DNA from: Chlorophyllum brunneum
Taxonomy: Eukaryota > Basidiomycota > Agaricomycetes > Agaricales > Agaricaceae
NCBI GenBank assembly: GCA_963576785.1
Contig: OY756150.1
Location: forward strand, 434,001-498,000
Length of the DNA stretch: 64,000 nt
Direction of reading: 5' to 3'
Below the pieces are notes generated by a model. The model had not been told where the DNA came from. It worked only from the letters and a program-made list of their open reading frames with translations, and made no database searches. The position numbers and the translations under genes are program-made. Positions 35,306 through 45,736 of the stretch are shown piece after piece (position 1 is the stretch's first letter; every line of letters starts with the position of its first letter).

Positions 35306-36404
35306 CTACACACTTGGGATGTTTGGCGTGCGCGTTTCAGGAGGAGTAGAATTTAAATCAAATAGCTTCGTGTTTCGATATACACGACATGCCATTGAAG
35401 CCATTAGAGGTATCTGCGCAACCGGGAACAAAGTTTTGAGCATCTGAGGAATGGACGGTAGGCATGCAGCGAATCCAGCAATGGCTGTCGTCCCGACCGT
35501 GATCCTGATAGCATGTTAGCTCGGCTTTGAGGAATCAAAGCTGAATGACTTACAGGTAGTATTGCTGTCCTCCTCTAAGAACCGCTCGTGGTAACCGTGG
35601 AAGTGCTCTACCGAATACAGAGGTATACCATGGAATTCCCTCGTCCATCTGGATTGCATTGTGCGATGACGCAATCTTGTATGAGATTGCTAAGAAGACG
35701 GAGGTGTCAAAGAAGAGGAGAGCAAAGGGGCCAAATGCAACATAGCGAGGGACGCCAGAATCCTGGTAGTAATGCGTTCCTGGCACCAAGGTTCCGTTTA
35801 CTGCAAGTGGTATTAAGAAATCTGGCACTGACAAAACGATCCAGAGGAGGAGGAAAATCCTTCTAACCCATTTGTGCTCAGTATATACTGCTTGAACCCG
35901 CCGAAGGAAGAGGTAAGACGATGTGATCATCGGTAGGTTACACAGGTATGCGGCGCCCATAGCTATTGCGTGGGGATTATCAACTGGCAGAGCTGGAGGA
36001 TTCCATGTTGGTTGTAAAGCAGAGAAGGGAGGGCATGACGCACCTCTCGCAATAACATGAACACACACATAACCAAGAGCCATCAGTCTGTGATTTCGTG
36101 AGCCCAAGTCATGGCAAGGAAGATTCAAATTACCTTGAAAATATGAAACAAAATACAACGAAGTCAAATTTGCTACGCTTTATGATTTTGACATCATCGG
36201 AGACATATGTCAGTATATCGCAAATGGTGGCCTGTGTAAGTGTCAGCTGGGGATCAGCAGTTGGGTGAAGTGGAATTCATTCACCCCGAGCATAACCAGA
36301 ACGACATTTCTGCTGATTTCGAGTTGTTCAGCCTCGGAAGGTGGGAGGTGATTGAGGTAAACATCCGGGTTAGGGGATTCAATAAAGGTAGCGAAAACAG
36401 GCAT
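35306..36404 (-). CDS. Seven-helix membrane protein, family copy D
   Basis: Five exons on the complement, from ATG at 36404 to a stop at 35306-35308. The protein starts MPVFATFIESPNPDVYLNHL and proceeds through LEISRNVVLVMLG, CDILTYVSDDVKIIKRSKF and a helix-2 exon ending VHVIARG. Then YLCNLPMITSSYLFLRRVQA, EHKWVRRIFLLLWIVLSVPD, PRYVAFGPFALLFFDTSV and LPRLPRAVLRGGQQYYL follow. The last exon runs from ITVGTTAIAGFAACLPSIPQ to MACRVYRNTKLFD. The last intron donor is GTAAGT. Closest to copy C. It stands tail to tail with the CSN1 pseudogene of unit 3, preserving the arrangement of the parental block. Confidence 0.8.
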
Positions 36405-36504
36405 GGGACAGGCCGGGCGCTGGTGAAGAGAGAGGGGGGATGCCTTGTCGATATGCGGGCTGTCCCGGCAGCTGTAAGTTAATCGGGAGGTCTGTTTATG
36501 GCAA

Positions 36505-37690
36505 ACACTTGAGTGACAAATTTACCTGTAGTGATATAGAAATATGGAATAATTAGCGCCATCATTAAGGGTGGGCGTTAATTGGCCTCTAAATGTACCA
36601 TGGATGAATATAAGTCGGTGATAGTGGTGGGACAGGGGAGGGAAACAATCATTATTGCACGTCACTGGTGAAACAGAACAGCGGCGTATACCTGTGTCAT
36701 GGTGATGCAGAAAGCTGCAATTGCATTGTCCGGGTGAGCTCATACCCGGATTTGGCAGGGTGGTACAAGTAGAGAGGAATCTCAAATGCATCAGTAATGG
36801 GATGTCTGAGAGCGGCCGAGGGATTTCTTGTCTTCATAATCCCAAGTCGCCCGAATTGCCATTCAGCCTCGATTGATACTACCCACTTCGCTAATCCCCG
36901 CAGATGCTCAACCTCCCACGGTACGCATGGCCCGCGGTTCACCGGATCAAATACAAATTTCTTCGCGCAGGCTTGAACGTGCAAGGCGGAGCAACCGAGA
37001 GTCTCGGTGGCGGGGTGGCCGGGGGGAAGAAGTGTGTATAAGTAATGTGGAACTCGACATGGGTAAGCATGCACTGTATGTTCCCGGACAGCTGCATGAC
37101 ACAAAGATTGGATTGGCAATCAGCTATCCTGTTGTACTGCTCAAGGGAAGGAACTTGAGCTGGGGTGACCAGTACCTAGTCGAATGCTCTAAGGCTTCTC
37201 AATGGTCTCCGGATCCTTTGCTTCAGTGTCGATCTCGATGCTCCAGATAGTGCGTGGTGTTTGGATGTTCTGTCATCCATCAGCAAACGGCGTCCAAGTC
37301 TAAAGCATGTTCGACCCTTTGTCCCGCACTTTCAGCCAGCAACTCCCACCCACTCCGTTCCTACCATCATGCCAGTCCTGGAGCAAAGGAAAGGGACCAC
37401 TGTCAGAGTTGTAACTTGATTGGTGCATCCGCGGAATGTCACTCAACGGTTTTGCCTATGCACCCAACACCGGTGAGTACCATGCCATCACTCTACACCG
37501 TTCTTGACAAAGATAGCACACAGTGAAAGGATCAGGCATTGCACCACTGCTCGGGGTTCTCTCTCACAAGCAATACACACCTCAGAACCCTTCGAAATGC
37601 CGGGCACTTGAAGAAACTACATTCGGTATATCGTTGATTGGGGTGAGGGTGAGGGTGGGTGGAAGATGGTCTCCTAAAGCGGGTGCATAC
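36505..37690 (-). pseudogene. Fragment of an unrecognised gene, copy U2
   Basis: The largest of three related copies. A minus-strand open frame at 36697-37119 encodes YLYTLLPPGHPATETLGCSA, AEWQFGRLGIMKTRNPSAAL and FEIPLYLYHPAKSGYELTRT; the same blocks recur at 60281-60620. The distal part (37300-37690) repeats the PISDIP and RENP blocks of U1 but carries stops. Unknown protein; the conservation of amino-acid blocks between copies suggests a once-real gene. Confidence 0.5.
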
Positions 37691-37756
37691 TAGTACGGTA
37701 AGATATGCTTCATACGTTCTGGTACCTTGTATATAATCGTGACACATTTTGTGACC

Positions 37757-38819
37757 TCCCGTTCCCACTAGTGATATGCCAGCTAGGGCTCGAAGCCGGA
37801 GCTGAGCTGGGCTTTGAGTGACGGCCCATCAGAGCTCATGGCTCGGCTTTCAACTTCAGCAGCCTTGGGCCCTCGGCTTAAGACCCGGCTTGTTACTATA
37901 TCAGTGGCATCATGGCAGAGCCGGAATTCACCGTTCTGCTCTACAGTTTGGTAGAATAAGGTTTAAATTCCTGTTTGCACTGCGTAGAAATTTATCAGGA
38001 GATTTTCGTTGATTATCTCAAGCAGAATGAATGCTCCAAATGAAGCTCGAGCACCCACCAAATGTTCACGAAAACAATCCAACAAAATCATGAATGCAGA
38101 CAATATGGCAACACCTGCCATTCCATCATACCAACCCTATGTCCCTGAGGCTTCTCAGACTTAGGGTCAGATAACTGCTCAACCTCCTGTGCCTGTGACT
38201 TTGACAGCTGCCACTGCCACACAGCCCACAGTCTCAACAACTCCCTCTTCTACCTCCACACCCAATGTTATCAAGATGACAATGGTGATATTGATTTTGT
38301 AGACAATAATGATGAAAATGCAGGATGTGGTAAGTATCTCTCAAATTTATTGCTCAAATGAAAGTTAATGGGCAAATAACAGCAGCAAAATGAGTGCAAC
38401 CAAATGATTCATTAAGTACTGAGAGCTCAAGCAATTCAAGCAACAGCAATGAGGCTTCAAAATCATTGGCCAACAAATAAAAGGACATTGGGCCTTTCTT
38501 TGAGAAGGGCAAGCAGGTTGGAAAGCAGAAAAAAGCGAAATGCAAGCTCTACAAGTGAGTAATGCATTCTTAACTCTCAAGTGCCTAATTTAACTCTTTG
38601 ATTAGGATCAAAACCTACCTTATCAATAAAGTATCAATACTACATTTCTTACTACATACTCAATTATGACAAATATTGACACTTGATGTAGGCAGCATAC
38701 CTCAAGTGGATCAAGAAGATAGGGATTGATTCAATGCTTGCCAAGGACTGCAAGAACAAGGCAAAAGCAGCAGCAACTGCACAATAGTTGACTCTGGATC
38801 CCCACCTTTGCAAAAAGCC
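37757..38819 (+). mobile_element. Truncated hAT-like DNA transposon (5' part of transposase)
   Basis: The left 200 bases are rich in GGCTCG/GGCTC-like repeats, as in the subterminal regions of hAT elements. Downstream, spliced fragments encode an acidic N-terminus, DIGPFFEKGKQVGKQKKAKC (a zinc-finger-like basic region), and after an intron AAYLKWIKKIGIDSMLAKDC and LTLDPHL. This matches the order I know from basidiomycete hAT transposases (pre-DDE region ending in LDPHL). The rest of the transposase is missing because a gypsy LTR abuts at 38820. Stops are present, so it is dead. Confidence 0.5.
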
Positions 38820-39131
38820 TATTATGACCTTAGTCTAGGACTCAGGTTGCAAGTCTTTTGGATAAAGACAAGGAAGGTAGAGAGAAGAGTAAGGGATGGT
38901 ACAATTGGTAAAATATAAGGAATACATCAAGTATTACTACACTTTATATACTAGTAGTAGTTACTAAGAATAGGGAAATAGAGTAACGGATTCATAGAAG
39001 ATGAGTAGAGTGAGTCAGAAAGGGTACAGCTTTAAAGAGTAAAATAAGAGATGAAATGGATACAGTGAAATAATAAGTGCAAGATAATAGGTACAGAATA
39101 GGAATGTAATGTCTATCTATAGTTTATAACA
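38820..39131 (-). repeat. Inverted gypsy LTR (3' LTR of the outer, older element)
   Basis: About 312 bases related to the complement of the 39153-39445 LTR. It has the conserved ACCTTAGTCTAGGACTCAGG end and the CTATCTATAGTTTATAACA end; the first bases are TATTA in place of TGTTA. Immediately right is GGAGGGTAT on the complement, the polypurine tract of the same minus-strand element, and then the insertion of the nested element. Confidence 0.85.
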
Positions 39132-39152
39132 ATACCCTCCTTTTTACATTCA
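39132..39152 (-). mobile_element. Internal remnant of the outer gypsy element, left of nested insertion
   Basis: Twenty-one bases containing the polypurine tract (complement AAAAAGGAGGGTAT) next to the LTR. The sequence resumes at 45481 after the nested element, with ATTCA duplicated on both sides. Confidence 0.75.
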
Positions 39153-39445
39153 TGTTATGAACTATAGATAGAGAGTACATTCCTATCATGCGCCTATCAC
39201 ATTTATCATTCCTATGTATCTGTTTCATCCCTTATGGCTATACTCTTACTGACTCATTCTACTTGTCCCCTGTGACTCCTTTACTTTGCTCCGTTATTCT
39301 TAGTTCATACCACTAGTATATAAAGTGTAGTAATACTTGATGTATTCCTTACACTTTACCAATCGTATCATCCCTTACTCTCTTCTTTACTTCCTTGTCT
39401 TTATCCAAAGACTTGCAACCTGAGTCCTAGACTAAGGTCGTAACA
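39153..39445 (+). repeat. 5' LTR of gypsy element 1
   Basis: Direct match to 45188-45480. TGTTA and TAACA ends; a TATATAAA box at 39317-39324 is the likely retroelement promoter. Confidence 0.93.
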
Positions 39446-39538
39446 TTTGGTAAAGTGTCATTCGACTTACCTTGCAAAAGAGGTGCCACTATTCATAGCT
39501 AGGCTTGGAATAATAGCCTCTGACCAGGACAATAGTAT

Positions 39539-40720
39539 ATGAGCAGCAGTAGCTCATCGAGAACACCAAGAAGACCAAGAGCTCCGAGACCAACAGATAT
39601 CCAGGGATCACCAGTAACCACTGGATCCAAACGACGAACAGAACCAGAAATCCCTGAAGGCCTTAAACGGCAGAAATCTGACCACAGTATAGAAGAAGAC
39701 ACAGCTCTTTTTGAGACCCTATTCAACACAAAAGTTGCCAAGACCATATTCAACATAGAAGTCACCAAGACCCCATTCGATACAGAAATCGCCAAAGCCA
39801 CATCTGACATAGAAGTTGCCGAGACCTACGAAAACAAACATAGTGAACCAGAAACAGAATCAGAAATGGCTGATGAAATCAACTTCCCAAAGAATCTAGC
39901 CCTAGAACCAGGATATTTCAATGGAGATAGAACCAAGTTTGACGATTGGTGGAGAGCAATGTCCTTATGGACACTCTTCAACAAATTGATGATAATGAGC
40001 AAAAGATAATTGAAATATTAGCTCGAATGAAAGGAGGACTTGCAGGTCCCTATGCTAATGCCAAGTTACAAATGATTCAAGACAAGAAAACACCGGCATT
40101 TGATGACTTCGCAAAGGAGATGGTAGCCACCTTCTCCTTGGGGAATAGAAAAGCAATAGCAGAAGGGGAAATTGAGTTGTTCAAACAGGGAAAGAGGAAC
40201 ACTGCAGACTTCTTAATAGAGTTTGAAGCATTGAAAACCTAAGCAGGAATAGACAATGCACATGCCATATTCCTCCTCAAACAACACACCAGAGTAGACA
40301 TCATCCAAACTATTGTAGGCTATCTGGCAGCTTCAATCCCAGATACATACAGCAAATGGAGAAACACCATCCTCGCAGTAGGACAAGGGTACGAAACAAC
40401 AGACATCACACGAGGAGATGTTAGAACAAGTACAGGAGTCACCTATGGAGGCGGAGGACAACCAATAGAGATTGGTAGACAGAGGGCAGACACAGATCAA
40501 AATGGCAAACCAAGATGTTTCAACTGCAACCTCTATGGGCATATTGCCAAATACTGCTACAAGAAGACAAAGATAGCATACACCAAAATAATGTGCTATA
40601 ATTGTGGCAAACAAGGCCACATCTCAAAGAACTGTAAATCACCAAAGAAAGCACACATCAGAGAGGTTACTGAGGAGATAGAAGAAGAAACAAAAGAGGA
40701 TTTTGTCAAAGGCTCTGAGT
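39539..40720 (+). pseudogene. gag of gypsy element 1, interrupted
   Basis: ATG 39539 begins MSSSSSSRTPRRPRAPRPTD, followed by a basic/acidic region, a four-unit repeat and the Gag core (EPGYFNGDRTKFDDWWRAM). Near 39980 the frame shifts; the next frame continues IDDNEQKIIEILARMKGG. A TAA at about 40240 interrupts a Lys-Thr-Gln site. The C-terminus has two CCHC zinc knuckles, CFNCNLYGHIAKYC and CYNCGKQGHISKNC, at about 40517-40632. Gag packages element RNA; here it is not translatable as one protein. Confidence 0.85.
39722..39829 (+). repeat. 27-bp minisatellite in gag, four units
   Basis: Four imperfect tandem 27-base units starting at 39722, 39749, 39776 and 39803 encode nine-residue repeats (FNTKVAKTI, FNIEVTKTP, FDTEIAKAT, SDIEVAETY). 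Element 2 has only about two such units, so the array varies between copies. Confidence 0.8.
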
Positions 40721-40739
40721 AGGCACAAACCCGCAAGCC

Positions 40740-43700
40740 AATAAACCTAGAGTTTCTGTTTTATGTCACAATAGATGATATGTGATCCCACAAAAATGAA
40801 ACTCGATGCGCAAACTTCTCCTTGATTCAACAATCAGAACAAAGAAAGGACCCAAGCAAATCACCACACTGGTGGATTCCAGATGTACACATACATGCAT
40901 AGCACAGAGGGTAGTAGAAGAAGAACAGATCACGACCAAACCCCTCGAAACCCCAATACAAGTAATCAATGCCGATGGAACCGAAAACAAGAAGGGAGAA
41001 ATAACAGATACAGCACAACTGGTATTAAGCAATGGCAAACACATGGAAGAAATCGAAGCAATGGTAACACAACTGGAAAGTGCGGACCTATATCTCGGAC
41101 ACGACTGGCTAGTCAAGCACAACCCAGAAATCGACTGGACAAATAACATAGTATGCTTCAATAGATGCCCGAAGGACTGCACCACACACCACAACAATAT
41201 ACGGTTCAACAAAAGAATACACATGGTAAAAGAACACATAGAAGAAAAGAAAACCGATCAAACAAACCCAGAGGACCTACCGGCATACCTACAGCCATAT
41301 ATGCACCTATTCAACAAGAAAAACTTTGACAAACTACCAGAACATATGATATGGGACCACAAAATAAACCTGACAGAAGATGTACCACCGGTATTACAGT
41401 CCAAGGTCTACCAAATGACATTAATGGAGAAACAAGAACTGCAAACATTCCTCAACGAAAACATTGCCTCAGGACAAATTCAACCATCACAATCCCCCTA
41501 TGCTACACCATGCTTCTTCATACCCAAGAAAGATGGAATCAAACGACTGGTACAAGACTACAAGAACACATGATCAAGGATAAAATGCTACTCCCACTCA
41601 TAAGCGAAGTCATCAACAAACTCAAGGACACAAAAGTCTTTAACAAACTCGACATCATCTAGGGATACAATAGCATTAGGATAAGGGAAGGCGATGAATG
41701 GAAAGCAGCATTTGTAATGAATAACAGACTATTCGAACTAATAGTCATGTTTTTTGGAATGAGTAACTCGCCAGCAACGTTCCAAAGGATGATGAACACT
41801 ATCTTTCAGGAAATGCTACATGAAGGAGCAGTTGTCAACTACATGGACAATTTTGTTATACCGGGGACCACACAACAGGAACTTGAGGACAGAACAAAAC
41901 AATTTCTCGATATTGCAGCAAAACACCAACTATATTTCAAAAGATCGAAATGCATATTTGATGCAAAAGAAATACCTATACTAGGATTTGTGGTTGGACA
42001 AGGCAGCGTTAAAATGGAGGAGGAGAAAGTGAAAGTGGTGAAAGAATGGCCAATACCCAAATCCCTAAAAGATGTTGAAAAATTCCTAGGATTTGCAAAC
42101 TTCTATTGACGATTCATTCATGACTTCAGCAACATAGCAGCTCCATTACACAAGTTAAAGAAAAAAGACATGCAATGGGTATGGAAGGAACAACAGCAAC
42201 AAGCCTTCAAAAGGATCAAAGAAAAGATCACAAGCAAACCAGTATTAGCAATGCCACAGGACAAGGGTCAATACAGGGTAGAAGTGGACGCATCAGGATA
42301 TGGAGTAGGAGCAGTATTATTGCAAAAACAAGAAGAACACTGGCACCCGATTGCATTCCATTGACACCTGCAGAATGCAACTACCAAATCTATGATAAAG
42401 AGTTACTCGCCATTCAAGAAGCAATCAAGACCTGGAGGCAATATTTACTCAATGCAGATGAACCCTTCGAAATATGAACCGATCACAAAAACCTAGAATA
42501 CTTCCGAAAACCACAGCAACTCACGGGACAACAAGTGAGGTGGCAGATGGAGCTACAAGAATACCATTACACACTGAAACATATCCCTGGAAAAACCAAC
42601 ACAAAAGCCGACGTCTTATCAAGACTAACAAAAATGGATACTACTCGAGACAACACCGACATCACCTTACTACCTGACCACTTATTTGACGACAGTACAA
42701 TCACTACAATCCAACAAATCTGGGAAATCTCAGGAGAAGAAGATCTGAAACACCAAATACGAAAGGAGACAAGAAGGGAAACACAGTGGCTAAAAGAAAA
42801 AGAGAAGCAACCAAAGGAGTATAGGAAACAGATAGAGTACCAATGTTCGAAGGAAGAATATATGTCCCACCCAACAATCAAATACGACAAGAAATACTAC
42901 GACAACACCACGACAAAACTGATGTAGGACATCCAGGACAACATCGAATGATTGAACTCCTTAAACGGAGTTATTGGTGGCCCCAGATGCGCAACAACAT
43001 CAAACAATACATCAGGGGATGTAAAGCATGCCAATGAAACAAAATACTCCGAATAAGACCAACAACACATCTCCATCCACTACCGACACCAGCGGAACCT
43101 TGGGAGGAGATATCAATCAACATGATAGGACTACTACCAGAGTCAAAAGAATATGATGCAATACTTGTCATAGTCAATTGTTTCAGCAAAATAATCAGAT
43201 TATGTGCAGTCAACACCACCTTAACATCCGAGGAGCTAGGAGATATCTATCAAGATGACATATGGAGAACACATGGAATACCCCGAAGAATTATCAGCGA
43301 CAGAGGCCCACAATTTGCATCCAAATTCATGGCAGAACTATGCTGAGCAACAGGAACCCAGCAAAACTTATCCATGGCATACCATCCACAAACCGACGGT
43401 CAAACAGAGCGCATCAACCAGGAGGTTGAAACATACCTCAGAAATGTAATAAACCATGCTCAAGACAATTGGAAAAAATGGCTAGCCACAACAACAAAAC
43501 CCACACAGCCACTGGATACTCACCATTCAAAATAGTTTATGGACAACACCCTTGGAAAGGAGATATAACAAGTATCACCAAAGCACCTGCAATCACGGAA
43601 TGAATACAGGAGTTACAAGACATGTGACAAGAAGTGACAAAAATGTTACAGTGCAGTTAGGGACAAATGGAGAAACGCAACAGCATTAAGCCGGAACACA

Positions 43701-44130
43701 AGTACATCCCAGGAAAACAAGTTTGGCTCGAAGCAAGTAATATCAAGATAACAAGACCAACCAAAAAGCTAGATCACAAATGATATAGACTATTCAGGAT
43801 AAAAACAAAAATAGACGAAACAAGCTACCAATTGGAATTACCTGAAACATGGGCAATACACAATGTGTTTAACAGCAGACTCCTCTCCCCCTATCAAAAA
43901 CCCGAGTTCAACAGCCAGCGCACCCCACTACCACCGATGCCCGAGATCATCAACGATGAAGAGCAATATGAGGTAGACGAAATCCGAGGACATCGCAAAA
44001 GAGGATGACAAAATCAATTCCTAGTACACTGGAAAGGGTATACCTCCGAAGAAGACACATGGGAGAATGAGTCAGAGTTAGGAAATGCTAAGGAGGCAGT
44101 TCAAGAATTTTTAGACAAGATTTTGAGGAT
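40740..44130 (+). pseudogene. pol of gypsy element 1 (protease, RT, RNase H, integrase, chromodomain), interrupted
   Basis: Domains in order are as follows. A retropepsin-like segment at 40860-41130 has LVDSRCTHTC where the usual DSG is changed to DSR. RT runs at about 41380-42110, and the catalytic block reads YMDN where element 2 has YMDD. RNase H at 42160-42620 has [15 protein letters not shown]. The integrase zinc region is GHPGQHRMIELLKRSYWWPQ near 42930. The core near 43100-43430 has ISDRGPQFASKF and NQEVETYL. A chromodomain near 43975-44130 reads QFLVHWKGYTSEEDTWENES. Stops interrupt it at about 41660, 42109, 42363, 42476, 43345 and 44008; several correspond to CGA-to-TGA or TGG-to-TAG/TGA changes. 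Confidence 0.88.
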
Positions 44131-44267
44131 GAAACCTATAAAAAGGGGGGGTAAAAAGCGACAATTATGAACAACAAACCTTGTGTTACAAGAGATCACT
44201 ATACTCGACACACCTCACACTGTATCCATTGCACCCTAAACTTCGCTGATTACCTTCACAACATGCC

Positions 44268-45144
44268 ATGCATGCCAAATGCAAACCCACCTCCTTCCCA
44301 GCCAACAATGCAGAATTTGAACAAGAACTTAACAACCTCCTCGATGCCCAGTCCACCGAAGATCAAATCAAACACTATACTGCCACAACCAAAGGACTCA
44401 CATACATTGCCCATGCCATCAATAATCTCCAAATCCAAGCCAAAGCCCTGAGCCACATTCTACTCATCACCACTACCAGAGTCCTTCCTGCTGCCATGTC
44501 AACTGGGAAACATGAACTCATGAAGGAGTTATTAGACAAAGCAACCACCAACCTCAATGTATTAGTGCATTCTGATGCAAAGAAATGCCCAAAGTGCCTT
44601 AATCATGACAGGCAAAAGACTCAATCACCTTACCAACTCAAGCAACAATCCCACCTATAGACTTGTATGGAGACTAATGGATCTTGACTTATATACCCCC
44701 ACTACCTTACCCGACAAGCCACCCTACCACAAAGACAATGAACAGGACTGGTTAGATGAAGGAATGGAGGGAATTGACAAATCAGTCCCAGACCATCTAA
44801 TGGAATTAGACATGCAAGATGAAGTAGACCACCTCCTTATACAACTGCCTGATATGGACCTGCCACCCAAACCAACGATATTCAACCCACCTCCATCTTA
44901 TCTTACACTCAAAGATGGAGGACAGTTCGAAGAAAACTACTGGGAAGAGATAATACATAACCTTGTTGCAGCCGAAACAAACAATACTGCTACATTCAAA
45001 GAATGCACCATAGCTCTCTTCAGAGGAGGCCAAGACCATGCCCCCTTTTGGATTGGATGTTGATACAAATCAGGAACCCCGATGATTGGCCCTACCAAAC
45101 GTCAACTTGTCAACACCTTACACAAAGAACAAGATGACAAGTAG
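44268..45144 (+). pseudogene. Extra ORF downstream of pol, element 1 (frameshifted)
   Basis: Between pol and the 3' LTR lies an ORF of about 290 codons, conserved in element 2 (47263-48141). It begins MHAKCKPTSFPANNAEFEQE, then ATTKGLTYIAHAINNLQIQA and STGKHELMKELLDKATTNL. It continues with LNHLTNSSNNPTYRL and ends with ALFRGGQDHAPFWIGC and IGPTKRQLVNTLHKEQ. One frameshift near 44580 and a TGA at 45061-45063 break it here; the TGA is an Arg codon in element 2. It has no transmembrane segment and no motif I know, so an envelope-like role is not supported. Function unknown. Confidence 0.8.
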
Positions 45145-45187
45145 ACTACAGTATTTCATGGGGTTATGAAAGTAAAAAGGGAGGTAT

Positions 45188-45480
45188 TGTTATGAACTAT
45201 AGATAGACAGTACATTCCTATCATGTGCCCGTCACATTTATCATTCCTAGGTATCTGTTTCATTCCTTATGGCTGTACTCTTACTGACTCGTTCTACTCA
45301 TCCCCTGTGACTCCTTTACTCTGCTCCGTTATTCTTAGTTCATACCACTAGTATATAAAGTGTAGTAATACTTGATGTATTCCTTATACTTTACCAATCA
45401 TATCATCCCTTACTCTCTTCTCTACTTCCTTGTCTTTATCCAAAGACTTGCAACCTGAGTCCTAGACTAAGGTCGTAACA
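45188..45480 (+). repeat. 3' LTR of gypsy element 1
   Basis: 293 bases, direct match to the 5' LTR. Preceded by the polypurine tract AAAAAGGGAGGTAT. Confidence 0.93.
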
Positions 45481-45736
45481 ATTCATAACCCCATGAAATG
45501 TAGTGAGCCATTTGACATTCTTTTCCTTGTATAGGGCATTAACAAGTTGACATTTGGCGGGACCAATCATTGGAGTTCCTGAATAGTATTGGCATCTAAT
45601 GCAAAAAGGAGTACAGTCTTGTCCTCCTCTAAAGAGGGTAATAGTATAGCCTTAGGAAGTAGTAGTGTTATTTGTTTTGGCTGTAACTAGGTTGTAAACT
45701 ATTTCTTGCCAATAGTTGTCATCAAGTTGTCTTCCT
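45481..45736 (-). mobile_element. Internal remnant of the outer gypsy element, right of nested insertion
   Basis: Starts with the ATTCA duplicate and continues the outer element. On the minus strand it encodes the C-terminal part of the same extra ORF seen downstream of pol in elements 1 and 2, with stops. Similarity ends near 45736, so the outer element is truncated. Confidence 0.8.

Larger units (their letters stand above)
39153..45480 (+). mobile_element. Ty3/gypsy chromovirus-type LTR retrotransposon, element 1 (nested)
   Basis: 6.33-kb element with two 293-base LTRs in direct orientation, both starting TGTTATGAAC and ending GGTCGTAACA, flanked by a perfect ATTCA target duplication (39148-39152 and 45481-45485). 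The internal order is gag with two CCHC knuckles, protease, reverse transcriptase, RNase H, integrase and chromodomain, then a separate downstream ORF. The order RT-RNase H-integrase is that of Ty3/gypsy. By eye about 14 of 293 LTR positions differ, so the insertion is not very recent. Coding frames are broken by stops and at least two frameshifts. Confidence 0.93.

Noticed and set aside
40000..44130. Stop codons in the gypsy pol read as reassigned codons or programmed recoding
   Set aside because: The stops are of all three kinds, fall at different places in the two copies, and are explained by C-to-T or G-to-A changes; nuclear genes in the window use standard stops.
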